From assembly GCA_910585205.1 (NCBI GenBank), contig CAJUCC010000060.1, forward strand, positions 1 to 31,704: a DNA stretch of 31,704 bases, read 5' to 3'. The DNA comes from an uncultured Lachnospiraceae bacterium. GTDB lineage: Bacteria > Bacillota > Clostridia > Lachnospirales > Lachnospiraceae. The first letter of the stretch is position 1; each line of letters starts with the position of its first letter. Below, piece by piece: positions 24,143-31,704 of the stretch. Below the pieces are notes generated by a model that worked only from the letters and a program-made list of their open reading frames with translations, did not search any database and was not told the origin of the DNA. The translations under genes and the position numbers were made by a program.

Positions 24143-24335
24143 CCAGTCCACCGTCTTCATTCATTTTCAGTACTTTTTTTTCCACCGTATCGATGGAAGC
24201 ATTGCAAAACTGCAGCAATTCCATGCCCTCACTGTAGGCGCCAAACGCGTCTTCCAGCGAAATCTCCTCCGATTCCAGCCGTTCGATCACCGCCTCCAAC
24301 TGTGCAAATGCATCTTCCAGCGTCTGTTTTTTCAA
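24132..24335 (-). CDS. xseB: Exodeoxyribonuclease VII small subunit
   Basis: Short helical protein (67 aa) forming exonuclease VII with XseA. The 'LEDAFAQLEAVIERLESEEISLEDAFGAYSEGMEL' pattern (family PF02609) is typical. Overlaps xseA by four bases and ispA by 11. Confidence 0.95.
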   Translation of the reverse strand: MKKQTLEDAFAQLEAVIERLESEEISLEDAFGAYSEGMELLQFCNASIDTVEKKVLKMNEDGGLDEF

Positions 24336-25537
24336 CGTATCACCCTTTCTGTCCGCTCGGCTCTCGCCTTTACGATACCGTTTTTCATATGAATCGTCAA
24401 AAGCTGTCCCGCCGTAATCCGCTCCACATCGGTCGCCGCCGCGCCGCTCTCATCCGTCACCCAGGAAAACCCCTGGCTCAGCTTGTCCAGCGGGGAAAGC
24501 CCGCGTATCTTTTCCAGATACAGCTCAAACCGATGGCGCTTTTCCAGCAGCTTATCCCGCATGGCCGACTGCAGATTTTCCTCCAGACGCAGCAGATATG
24601 TCCGTTGCTGCTTCAGTCGTCCCACAGGGCTGCCCGCCCGCAGCCGCGCCGCCAAAATTTCCGTCCGGCTGCGGCTGTTGTCACACTTACGCAGAATGCC
24701 CCGGTAAAGCGCCGTCATATACTCTTCCATTTTTTCTTCCAGTCCGGAAAACTCACAGACGGCAAGCTCTGCCGCTGCCGAAGGCGTAGGCGCACGCAGA
24801 TCCGCCGCAAAATCGGCAATGGTCGTATCGGTCTCATGCCCTACCGCAGATATGATGGGAATGGGACAGTCAAAGATCGCCTGCGCCACTTCCCGCTCGT
24901 TAAACGCCCACAGATCTTCAATGGAACCGCCGCCCCGGCCCACTATGATGACATCCACCGAAAGCGCCGAAAGCGCACGGATGCCGTTTATAATACTTGG
25001 CACAGCCTGTTCTCCCTGCACAATCGCAGGATACAGAATAATCTGCACATACGGATTTCGCCGGGAGGCAATCTGGATAATGTCTCTGACCGCCGCGCCC
25101 GTCGGGGCCGTCACCACCCCGAGTGTACGGATATACCGCGGAATCGGCCGCTTATATTCCTCCGCAAACATGCCCAGTTCGAGCAGCTCCTCTTTCAGAC
25201 GCGCAAACTTTTCATACAGCGCACCGACACCGGTTTCCGTAATCGCGCGGGCATACATCTGATATTTGCCGTCGCGCTCATACACGTCCACGCTGCCTTC
25301 CACAATCACCTGCTGCCCTTCCTGCAGTCGGAAGGTAAGCCCCCGCCGGTTTCCCGCAAACATCACGCATGCGATCGCCGCCCCGGCATCTTTGAGTGTA
25401 AAATAAATATGCCCGGACGTATGATATTTACAGTTGCTGACTTCTCCGCCGATGCGGACGGACTGCAGCATAAAGTCCTGCGCAAACATATTTCTGATAT
25501 AGGAATTGACCTGTGTCACGGAATACACATTTTTCAT
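24332..25537 (-). CDS. xseA: Exodeoxyribonuclease VII large subunit
   Basis: Catalytic subunit (401 aa) degrading single-stranded DNA from both ends. An N-terminal OB-fold ('VTQVNSYIRNMFAQDFMLQSVRIGGEVSN') is followed by the nuclease core: 'TLGVVTAPTGAAVRDII', 'IIVGRGGGSIEDLWAFNEREVAQAIFDCPIPIISAVGHETD'. The coiled-coil C-terminal part is short. The gene starts 12 bases after nusB and overlaps xseB by four. Confidence 0.97.
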   Translation of the reverse strand: MKNVYSVTQVNSYIRNMFAQDFMLQSVRIGGEVSNCKYHTSGHIYFTLKDAGAAIACVMFAGNRRGLTFRLQEGQQVIVEGSVDVYERDGKYQMYARAITETGVGALYEKFARLKEELLELGMFAEEYKRPIPRYIRTLGVVTAPTGAAVRDIIQIASRRNPYVQIILYPAIVQGEQAVPSIINGIRALSALSVDVIIVGRGGGSIEDLWAFNEREVAQAIFDCPIPIISAVGHETDTTIADFAADLRAPTPSAAAELAVCEFSGLEEKMEEYMTALYRGILRKCDNSRSRTEILAARLRAGSPVGRLKQQRTYLLRLEENLQSAMRDKLLEKRHRFELYLEKIRGLSPLDKLSQGFSWVTDESGAAATDVERITAGQLLTIHMKNGIVKARAERTERVIR

Positions 25538-25549
25538 GATCCTGAACTG

Positions 25550-25957
25550 TCACCCTCTGTCCGCGAATTTGGCGAGAATGCCGTTGACGAACGCGCGCGC
25601 GCCCTCCTGTCCGAACTTTTTGGAAATCTCCACAGCCTCATTGATCGCCACACTGTCCGGCACATCCGTATCGTAAAGAATTTCGTAAACGGCCAGACGA
25701 AGAATCGTCAGCTCCACCTTTCCCATCCGGGCCGTCGTCCACTTCTCCGCCTTTTCGTTCAGCAGCCGGTCGATCTCCGAAAGTTTTTCCATAATCCGCT
25801 CGTATTTGTCGGTAATATACCGCCGGTCCGCATCTGACGCAGGCCGCTCCGCTTCTTCAAAAAAAAGCTGGAGCTGCTCCGGCATCTCCTCGACCGCATT
25901 AAATTCCACACGAAACAACAGCTTGAAAATCTGTTCCCTCTGTTCTCTTCTGCCCAT
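25550..25957 (-). CDS. nusB: Transcription antitermination protein NusB
   Basis: All-helical RNA-binding factor (135 aa) that works with NusE (ribosomal protein S10) in rRNA antitermination. N-terminal 'RREQREQIFKLLFRVEF' and C-terminal 'AVYEILYDTDVPDSVAINEAVEISKKFGQEGARAFVNGILAKF' are diagnostic. Between the Asp23-family gene and xseA; folD, found after nusB in B. subtilis, is absent here. Confidence 0.96.
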   Translation of the reverse strand: MGRREQREQIFKLLFRVEFNAVEEMPEQLQLFFEEAERPASDADRRYITDKYERIMEKLSEIDRLLNEKAEKWTTARMGKVELTILRLAVYEILYDTDVPDSVAINEAVEISKKFGQEGARAFVNGILAKFADRG

Positions 25958-25966
25958 CTTTTGTCC

Positions 25967-26347
25967 CTAATTACCCATAACCACACCGGCGATTCGAATG
26001 TTCACATCCGCCACCGTCAGTCCCGTCATCGTTTCTATCGCACTTTTGACCTTCTCCTGAATCTGACCGCAGACCGTGGGAATATTATAACCATATTTCA
26101 GGTTCACTGCCATCTCCACGCTGACTGTCCGGTCAACCACTTCCACACGCGCACCCTTCTGCACGCCCTTTACGCCCACTTTGGAAAGAAGTTCATTGGC
26201 GGTATTGCCCACCATCGAAGCCACGCCGTCCACTTCCAACGCCGCAAGCCCGGCGATCATGGCCACCACATCATCTGCGATCCGCACTTCCCCGAGCCTG
26301 TCTGCCTGCTTTGGCATGACGATATTCTGCTTTGTATCTTTTTCCAT
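25967..26347 (-). CDS. Asp23/Gls24-family protein
   Basis: Small protein (126 aa) of the alkaline-shock/envelope-stress family. 'VRIADDVVAMIAGLAALEVDGVASMVG' and 'VEVVDRTVSVEMAVNLKYGYNIPTVCGQIQEKVKSAIETMTGLTVADVNIRIAGV' are typical. First gene of the ten-gene operon, with an AAAGGG site and a good promoter. Family members associate with the membrane via partner proteins in staphylococci; the role in Clostridia is not settled. Confidence 0.92.
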   Translation of the reverse strand: MEKDTKQNIVMPKQADRLGEVRIADDVVAMIAGLAALEVDGVASMVGNTANELLSKVGVKGVQKGARVEVVDRTVSVEMAVNLKYGYNIPTVCGQIQEKVKSAIETMTGLTVADVNIRIAGVVMGN

Positions 26348-26377
26348 ATCGTTTACCCTTTCTCAGAATTATTTATG

Positions 26378-26406
26378 ATTATAGCAAAGTTATCTGTGAT
26401 TGACAA
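26378..26406 (-). promoter_or_regulatory. Sigma-A promoter of the asp23-nusB-...-recN operon
   Basis: On the minus strand TTGTCA (26401-26406), a 17-base spacer and TATAAT (26378-26383). The ten downstream genes are spaced by at most 12 bases or overlap, and no other clear promoter interrupts them. Confidence 0.8.
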
Positions 26407-26492
26407 GAAAATCATGTACACAAATACTCTGACAGAACCAACCGGAATCTGCTCTTTCTGTCCGCCAACAGGCTAATTATCTAAATATGTAC

Positions 26493-27185
26493 CTATTGTT
26501 GTTCTTTATTTATAATGAAATCATAAAAACTCCTAAATGTTTTTAAATGTTCCGTCGTATCTATTCTCTCAACAATTCCTCTGAAATATGCCTCTGTTGC
26601 CACATTATCTGGTCTGTTTTTAGAATATCTGATTTTTTTATATCGTAATAATTCATGCAAATAGTGAAAATGATATTTCGCAATGGTTTCGTTACTGTCC
26701 TCCGGAACTCTCATTTTTTCAGGATCCTGTTGTTCAATATTATAATAATTATAGTATTTGTAAAAATATGACTTTTTATCAATTTCTCCAACCGGATATA
26801 ATCGCTTGCATCCTAACAGTCATGTCTCAAAACAACGATTGCAGACTAAAGTAGCTATTTCAAAATTTATATCTTTGCTATGATAATTACTACTTATCTG
26901 TTCTTTTACTTTTTGTTTTCTCTCTTCTACTTCCAATTCCTCTGCATCTAAAATAATCACCAATTTATCGATTTTTCCTGGATTTAATAAAATGGTATCT
27001 ATCGTATCAAAAAGCACTTTGGTTACCAACTGTGTAACACCCTGACCACTTTGTAAAATATAATTATTTTTCTGCACTTCTTGTATATCGGCAACCCGTG
27101 TATAGCCAAAATTCATATAATCAAGCCAATGGGGCAGTACTTTCAAAAAAGATTTTTCATCTTCTAATAAAAAGTAAAAATTCAT
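26493..27185 (-). pseudogene. TOPRIM/RloB-like effector gene interrupted by one in-frame TGA
   Basis: A single reading frame of 231 codons runs from the ATG at 27185 to the stop at 26493, with one internal TGA at 26820-26822 (codon 122). The upstream piece (121 aa) has an early acidic 'FLLEDEKS' strand-turn and 'KLVIILDAEE' (D80, E82), resembling TOPRIM-type acidic motifs. It ends '..CNRCFET', and the frame resumes 'LLGCKRLYPVGEID..'. RloB-like and related proteins have CFE-x-WLL at this place, so a TGG-to-TGA change of a conserved Trp is the simplest reading. The 73-aa downstream piece starts at an internal ATG (26714) with a distant AGGA. The ATG at 27185 shares its A with the ATPase stop (TAATG). 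Family assignment is tentative; the interruption is seen directly. Confidence 0.75.
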
Positions 27186-28300
27186 TATATCTTTCCTTCA
27201 AATTCCCATCTGTTAATTAAATTAAAATACGCATCATGCTGGCTGTTCCCTATTCCATAATCCAAACTTGCACTGTTTTTTACAACGCAACGATCTCTGT
27301 CAATGATTCTCCATTTATCCTTATCGATAGCATTCACGATTTTAGGATGATGACTGGTAATAATAAACTGAAGATCATTTCGCTCTGATAACATTAATTC
27401 AGAAAGCAAGTCTATGCAATTTACTCCCAAACCATTTTCAAATTCATCAATCAAAACCAGAGAATCCTCAGACATTGTAAATAATTCAACAATATAATAA
27501 ATCGTTTTCAGCATACCATTTGAAATATCCTGTTGTAACAGTTTTTTCCCATACACCTGAATAGACACCAGGTACATTTCCCTTGCGGAATCCTCCTCTA
27601 CATTTATATCTTCAATTTCAATAAATAACGATTTGACAGCATCAAATATTTTAACATAGAGATCAGCGTAGTAGTTTTTTGCAACATAAAGTTTCATTGC
27701 AACCGGGAGATGACCAAATGCCTTAAATTCTATCTGTTTTTCGCTGCTTATTATATCTGTTACTTTAGATTTTAATCGTCTAAAGCTCTCACTTCCAATA
27801 CCACCCCGAACTGCTAACTCAATTTCTACCGAATACAACTTGCGTATTCCAGAAATGAATTTGCCCAAATTTTTATCTTCGGAATATTGTAAAATTAAGC
27901 TTTCATTTTTTTTAGGCTGCGGGACTTTATCATAACCAAGAACAATTATTTCTGTATTTCTCCTCTCAAAAATCACATTCCCATTGCGAATTAATTTTTC
28001 AAAAGAGAATTCATATCTCCTTTCTTCATTTATTATAAAGTCATTTTCCTTTAATTCAGTAATTTCATAAAACCATTCATATTCTTCTTCATCAATCAAA
28101 ATCCCCACGCCGACACGATAAGGATATAATAAAATGTCTTTATCAACCGCTAAGTTCAGAGAATATTCGACCACGTTAAGAATCTGCGTCTTTCCTGCTC
28201 CGGACAGACCAACCAATAACGTTACATCCCTGTTAAAATTGATCCGCTCAATTTTCAGGCCTGTTTTCAAATTTTCAAACTCAATCCATTGTATTTTCAC
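27185..28300 (-). CDS. AAA/ABC-type ATPase of a probable defence pair
   Basis: ATPase of the AAA_15/AAA_21 (OLD/RloA/AriA-like) type, 371 aa. Walker A 'GLSGAGKT' is at 31-38 and Walker B 'LVLIDEFENG' gives D285/E286. The C-terminal 'FIITSHHPKIV' (H317/H318) is the H-loop typical of these proteins. 'DISNGMLKTIYYIVELF' occupies the signature position but lacks the classic LSGG. The start is GTG with an AAGGGAG site six bases ahead. The gene and its partner are clearly AT-rich against the neighbours (hand-counted 60-base lines are about 30-40% G+C here, 55% in dxs), pointing to recent transfer. It is coupled by TAATG to the broken gene downstream. An anti-phage role is inferred from ATPase-plus-TOPRIM/RloB pairs; it may now be non-functional. 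Confidence 0.8.
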   Translation of the reverse strand: MKIQWIEFENLKTGLKIERINFNRDVTLLVGLSGAGKTQILNVVEYSLNLAVDKDILLYPYRVGVGILIDEEEYEWFYEITELKENDFIINEERRYEFSFEKLIRNGNVIFERRNTEIIVLGYDKVPQPKKNESLILQYSEDKNLGKFISGIRKLYSVEIELAVRGGIGSESFRRLKSKVTDIISSEKQIEFKAFGHLPVAMKLYVAKNYYADLYVKIFDAVKSLFIEIEDINVEEDSAREMYLVSIQVYGKKLLQQDISNGMLKTIYYIVELFTMSEDSLVLIDEFENGLGVNCIDLLSELMLSERNDLQFIITSHHPKIVNAIDKDKWRIIDRDRCVVKNSASLDYGIGNSQHDAYFNLINRWEFEGKI

Positions 28301-28399
28301 GCATTACTCCCTTTCATTCATAACACACTGTCTCTATTATTCATATATCCAAAGTGATGCTTTCATACGCCATTTTCCTTCGCTCTCCCGCACTCTCAC

Positions 28400-29671
28400 T
28401 CACAGCCAAAAGCTCATATGCAGCTCTTTCTCATTCGTCGTATACGCTACCGTCCCATCCGATGTATGCAGGTAACGAAACACCTGTTGTTCCGCAATCA
28501 GGCACCGCTCCATCTCCGTATAAACCGCCTGATCCGCGCATTTCAGGGTGACATATTCTGTGCCGTTTTCATACGCCCGGGCAAACAGAGCCGCCGCCTT
28601 CTCCATATCCGCCTCCGTAAAGTATGCTCCTTCCCGGACATAATAATTTGCCTCCATGCTGTCACAGGCCGGAATCGGCACCACACTGCGGATGCTGTGC
28701 GTCCGCAGAATCTGACTGTCGGGTATACACAGGTATTCGTAATTGATCTCCGGCAGCTTTCCGTCAAATCCGGCCGCTTCCGCCGCACTGACATAGGAAG
28801 CGTCTCCCCATGTGATGTCCACATGATACCAGTCCCCGTCAATCTTTACAAGATTCCACACATGATCTTCGCTCCCGTTCACCTGTCCGGAAACAAATAC
28901 GGAGTCAATTTCCATCTCCCGAAAAAGATACTGGGCCGCTTTTGCGTATCCCTGGCAGACGGTTTCCCCGTTCAGAAATACGGAACATATATTCTGATTG
29001 TCTTCCGATCCCTGCACATATTCTGTATGTGTCACAAGATACTCATAGACATATTTTACTTTTTCGTATTCTCCGCCCCCTGCCGGAAGACCGTCGAGAA
29101 TCTCTTTCGTCTTTTCTTCAATCCTCTCTTTTCTCGCGGCAATCTCTGTCTGATCATACACATAACTGCCGGAAAAAGCATTCCCCGTCAGCGTATCGCC
29201 CTTTGTGTATTTGATAAAAGTATACCCGTCTACATAAAAAATTTCCGGGTGATCGTCCATAACACACTGAAAAACCGTATCGAACGCATCTTCATCCACC
29301 AGTTCCACCGGGACATCCGACGCACAGGCCAGCAGCCCGTCCAGAATTACCCGGTACAATTCCCGTTCGCTTTCGGAAAGCTGTGTATATGCATAGGCAT
29401 ATGCCGACAACGCTTCTGCCGTCCACGTCTCCGACGGTGCGGCGGATGCCGGCCCGGGCGGCGTACTGTCCGCTCCGCCCCCCTGCGCCGCGGAATCTTC
29501 TTCCAGTATGCTTCCCTCCGCAATATCCTCCGCAGCCTCTGCCAGGCTTTCCGCCACTTCCTGCACCTGCCGCCCCGGATCCGCATCTTCCGTAACGGCT
29601 CCGGGGAGCGGAAGGGTGCATCCCGTAATCCATATGGAAAGAAAACATACCAAAACAAACAATCGTTTCAT
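28400..29671 (-). CDS. Transglutaminase-like lipoprotein
   Basis: Predicted surface lipoprotein (423 aa). A signal peptide ends in the lipobox I-T-G-C with C18 as the lipidated residue. A low-complexity Ala/Glu/Gly/Pro linker covers about 25-85. A transglutaminase/protease-like fold follows, with the catalytic triad C239 ('GETVCQGYAKA'), H270 ('SEDHVWNLVKI') and D285 ('WYHVDITWGD'). Such proteins may cut or crosslink cell-wall or protein targets; the substrate is unknown. The ATG follows the prfC stop TAA without any gap, and no strong ribosome site is present, suggesting translation coupled to prfC. Confidence 0.88.
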   Translation of the reverse strand: MKRLFVLVCFLSIWITGCTLPLPGAVTEDADPGRQVQEVAESLAEAAEDIAEGSILEEDSAAQGGGADSTPPGPASAAPSETWTAEALSAYAYAYTQLSESERELYRVILDGLLACASDVPVELVDEDAFDTVFQCVMDDHPEIFYVDGYTFIKYTKGDTLTGNAFSGSYVYDQTEIAARKERIEEKTKEILDGLPAGGGEYEKVKYVYEYLVTHTEYVQGSEDNQNICSVFLNGETVCQGYAKAAQYLFREMEIDSVFVSGQVNGSEDHVWNLVKIDGDWYHVDITWGDASYVSAAEAAGFDGKLPEINYEYLCIPDSQILRTHSIRSVVPIPACDSMEANYYVREGAYFTEADMEKAAALFARAYENGTEYVTLKCADQAVYTEMERCLIAEQQVFRYLHTSDGTVAYTTNEKELHMSFWL

Positions 29672-31267
29672 TTAATCACGTCCAAATTCCGAAAGAATCA
29701 GTCCTTCATTTCTGTCCATCGTCATACCCACGCTCCACGCATTGACAAACAAAAGCAGGGGATTCCCCTTCATATCTTTTATTTTCTTCATGTCGGAAGT
29801 GCCTGTCAGCCCGTCCAGATCAATGTCCTTATTTTCAATCCACCGGATATGTTCATACGGAAGGTTTTCCAGACGAATTTCCACATTATACTCATTTTCC
29901 AGACGATATTTCAGCACGTCAAACTGCAGTACCCCCACGACACCGACAATGATTTCTTCCATCCCGGCGCTCAGTTCCTGAAATATCTGAATCGCGCCCT
30001 CCTGGGCGATCTGGGTTATCCCTTTTACAAACTGTTTTCGTTTCATGGTATCCAGCTGCCGCACTCTGGCAAAGTGTTCCGGCGCAAAGGTCGGAATTCC
30101 TTCATAGGCAAAACGCTCCTTCGGCATACACACCGTATCCCCGATGGAAAAAGTGCCCGGATCAAACACCCCGATAATATCTCCGGCATAGGCCTCGTCC
30201 ACGATTTTCCGTTCACTCGCCATGATCTGCTGCGGCTGTGAAAGGCGCAGCACTTTATTTCCCTGTACATGTCTGACTTCCATGCTGGCGTCAAACCGCC
30301 CGGAACAGATCCGCATAAAGGCAACCCGGTCCCTGTGCGCCTTATTCATATTGGCCTGAATCTTAAAGACAAAGGCCGAAAACTCCCGCTCCGTGGGAGA
30401 GACAATTCCGTCGTCCGCTTTTCTGGGCAGCGGCGGCGTTGCCATCTCGAGAAAGTTGCGGAGAAAGATTTCCACGCCGAAATTGGTCAGCGCCGAGCCG
30501 AAAAACACCGGCGTCAGTTCCCCCGCACGCACCAGCTCAAGGTCAAAGGGCGCGCTCGCGCCGTCCAGCAGTTCGATCTCTTCCCGCAGATTGTCCAGCG
30601 CTTCCTGACCGATCGCAGCCGCAGCCTGTCCCTCCTCACAGACGGGAATGACGGTTGTCTCCCCTTCCTTCGTACCCTTGCGGGTATCTTCATATGTGAT
30701 TATGGACTCTGTCTTTCTGTCATATACACCCTTAAAGTTTTTCCCGCAGCCTATGGGCCAGTTGACCGGGCAGGTGGCAATCCCGAGTTCTTTTTCGATT
30801 TCATCCAGCAGTGCAAAGGTGTCATTCGCGTCCCGGTCCAGCTTATTGATAAATGTAAAAATCGGAATGCGGCGCATCACGCAGACTTTAAACAGCTTCC
30901 TTGTCTGCGCCTCCACACCTTTCGAGGCGTCGATAACCATCACCGCCGAATCCGCCGCCATCAGTGTCCGGTATGTGTCTTCCGAAAAGTCCTGATGGCC
31001 GGGCGTGTCCAATATATTGATGCAGCATCCGCCATACGAAAACTGCAGCACGGAAGATGTGACGGAAATTCCTCTCTCCTTCTCGATCTCCATCCAGTCG
31101 GATACCGCATGCCGCGCCGTCGCTTTCCCTTTGACACTCCCCGCCAGATTAATCGCTCCGCCATACAACAGAAATTTCTCCGTCAGCGTCGTCTTTCCCG
31201 CATCGGGATGCGAAATAATGGCAAATGTCCGTCTTTTGTTTATCTCCTCTGTGTAATCCTTTCCCAC
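29672..31267 (-). CDS. prfC: Peptide chain release factor 3
   Basis: Translational GTPase (531 aa) that removes RF1/RF2 from the ribosome. The P-loop is 'SHPDAGKTT' (about 19-27). Switch II 'DTPGHQDF' and 'NKLDRD' (G4) are present, with 'DWMEIEKERGISVTSSV' as the switch I region, and the C-terminal RF3 domains follow. The start is GTG with a GAGGA site seven bases ahead. The -10-like TATAAA at 31296-31301 lacks a good -35. It reads straight into the lipoprotein gene. Confidence 0.96.
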   Translation of the reverse strand: MGKDYTEEINKRRTFAIISHPDAGKTTLTEKFLLYGGAINLAGSVKGKATARHAVSDWMEIEKERGISVTSSVLQFSYGGCCINILDTPGHQDFSEDTYRTLMAADSAVMVIDASKGVEAQTRKLFKVCVMRRIPIFTFINKLDRDANDTFALLDEIEKELGIATCPVNWPIGCGKNFKGVYDRKTESIITYEDTRKGTKEGETTVIPVCEEGQAAAAIGQEALDNLREEIELLDGASAPFDLELVRAGELTPVFFGSALTNFGVEIFLRNFLEMATPPLPRKADDGIVSPTEREFSAFVFKIQANMNKAHRDRVAFMRICSGRFDASMEVRHVQGNKVLRLSQPQQIMASERKIVDEAYAGDIIGVFDPGTFSIGDTVCMPKERFAYEGIPTFAPEHFARVRQLDTMKRKQFVKGITQIAQEGAIQIFQELSAGMEEIIVGVVGVLQFDVLKYRLENEYNVEIRLENLPYEHIRWIENKDIDLDGLTGTSDMKKIKDMKGNPLLLFVNAWSVGMTMDRNEGLILSEFGRD

Positions 31268-31325
31268 GTAATCTTCCTCTTTTCTGTTCGATATTTTTAT
31301 ACGATAAATAAGAGCTGAAAGCCGA

Positions 31326-31357
31326 AAAGGCCGTTATGGCCCCGGCCATACGCCTTT
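31326..31357. terminator. Terminator-like hairpin upstream of prfC
   Basis: TATGGCC-CC-GGCCATA core (31335-31350) with outer AAAGGC / GCCTTT arms. A T-run follows on the plus strand (31353-31357), and TTTT on the minus strand. It separates prfC from the repeat array. The stretch 31268-31400 otherwise holds only the prfC leader. Confidence 0.65.
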
Positions 31358-31400
31358 TTCACTCCCATCTCTCTATGGTTCCTGTGTAAATCGCCGAACG

Positions 31401-31544
31401 TGGCTCGCCGCGCTCTGCCGTGCCCTTTCGCAAACCGCGCCTTCGGCGCTTTCCGCTGCTGCGCAGCTCCCTTTGCTCATATACGGGCGCTCCCTCAGAG
31501 CGCAGATCTGTCCGCAACTTCGTGCTGGCACGATTTGCGGCCCG
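31401..31544. repeat. Copy 1 of a hairpin-rich 144-bp direct repeat
   Basis: Identical to 31561-31704 except one base (T at 31421, C at 31581). The unit contains four perfect or near-perfect small hairpins: GCGCC-TTC-GGCGC (31437-31449), GCTGC-TGC-GCAGC (31455-31467), GCGCTC-CCTCA-GAGCGC (31487-31503) and CCGCAA..CGTGC-TG-GCACG..TTGCGG (31512-31540). The copies are separated by 16 bases, giving a 160-bp period. No credible coding sequence. Confidence 0.9.
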
Positions 31545-31560
31545 TCCCTGTTCAGGTCTG

Positions 31561-31704
31561 TGGCTCGCCGCGCTCTGCCGCGCCCTTTCGCAAACCGCGC
31601 CTTCGGCGCTTTCCGCTGCTGCGCAGCTCCCTTTGCTCATATACGGGCGCTCCCTCAGAGCGCAGATCTGTCCGCAACTTCGTGCTGGCACGATTTGCGG
31701 CCCG
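31561..31704. repeat. Copy 2 of the 144-bp direct repeat, reaching the window end
   Basis: Second copy with the same hairpin set. It ends exactly at the window edge, so the array may continue. The minus-strand open frame across both copies is repetitive, Arg-rich and has no ribosome site, so it is not called a gene. Confidence 0.9.

Noticed and set aside
24302..25837. 511-codon plus-strand open frame opposite xseA and nusB
   Set aside because: Antisense to conserved housekeeping genes with complete family motifs.
26431..26462. GACAGAA...TTCTGTC inverted repeat between the island and the asp23 promoter
   Set aside because: An 18-base loop and no T-run, so not a convincing terminator; left as possible chance.
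26820..26822. TGA as a selenocysteine codon
   Set aside because: Trp fits the family motif at this position, no downstream hairpin of the SECIS kind is evident, and no selenoprotein pattern is seen. Nonsense mutation is simpler.
28418..30241. 607-codon plus-strand open frame across the lipoprotein and prfC genes
   Set aside because: Antisense to two well-supported genes; composition is Arg/His/Phe-rich as expected for a shadow frame.
31359..31691. 110-codon minus-strand open frame over the repeat array
   Set aside because: Repetitive Arg-rich product that simply follows the repeat; no ribosome site and no family.
1..31704. CRISPR arrays, tRNA or rRNA genes
   Set aside because: No short regularly spaced repeats, cloverleaf-like sequences or rRNA signatures were seen anywhere; the only direct repeat is the 160-bp-period pair at the right end.

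Overview
The window looks like a chromosomal segment of a spore-forming-lineage Clostridia, most probably a Lachnospiraceae member (inferred from gene content, not from any marker RNA). Supporting this are an Rnf complex in the order rnfCDGEAB, an Asp23-nusB-xseAB-ispA-dxs-tlyA-nadK-argR-recN operon running into spoIVB as in Firmicutes, a BlaI/M56 pair, and strong AGGAGG-type ribosome sites. Almost every gene is on the minus strand; only the yprB-like gene at 6770-7876 is on the plus strand. No rRNA, tRNA or CRISPR array is visible.

Layout from low to high coordinates. 35-1437: a Fur-family regulator downstream of a membrane metal/metalloid exporter, with a consensus sigma-A promoter and a perfect 9-bp inverted repeat just after it. 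1456-6567: the complete six-gene Rnf ferredoxin:NAD+ oxidoreductase operon with a strong terminator. 6770-7876: a YprB-like DEDD exonuclease-fold protein. 8009-10055: an M56 (BlaR1/MecR1-type) membrane protease and a BlaI/MecI repressor, controlled by a consensus promoter overlapped by two tandem operators. 10159-11604: glycogen synthase.

11825-16161: a disturbed spoIVB-spo0A neighbourhood. In Bacillus spo0A lies directly behind spoIVB. Here spoIVB (16161-17411) is followed by a tyrosine recombinase, a large TPR/nucleotidyltransferase-like (DUF4037)/DUF4125 protein, and only then a 171-residue Spo0A. That Spo0A keeps the DNA-binding domain and about the first 35 residues of the receiver, but lacks the phosphoacceptor core. 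It has its own consensus promoter.

17455-26406: a tightly overlapping ten-gene housekeeping operon (asp23, nusB, xseA, xseB, ispA, dxs, tlyA, nadK, argR, recN) with one clear promoter and a bidirectional terminator.

26493-28300: an AT-rich island carrying an AAA/ABC-type ATPase coupled by TAATG to a second gene. That second gene is interrupted by one in-frame TGA exactly where a conserved Trp is expected in a CFExWLL-type motif. It resembles an inactivated ATPase-plus-effector (RloAB/PARIS-like) defence pair.

28400-31267: a secreted transglutaminase-like lipoprotein directly abutting prfC (peptide-release factor 3). 31326-31704: a terminator-like hairpin and then two 144-bp copies of a hairpin-rich direct repeat with a 160-bp period, running off the window end.

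The observations I rate highest are the receiver-deleted Spo0A at its native locus, the TGA-broken defence-like island, the TPR-NTase-DUF4125 protein next to an orphan integrase, the paired BlaI-type operators feeding an M56 protease with a non-penicillin-binding sensor, and the 160-bp repeat.
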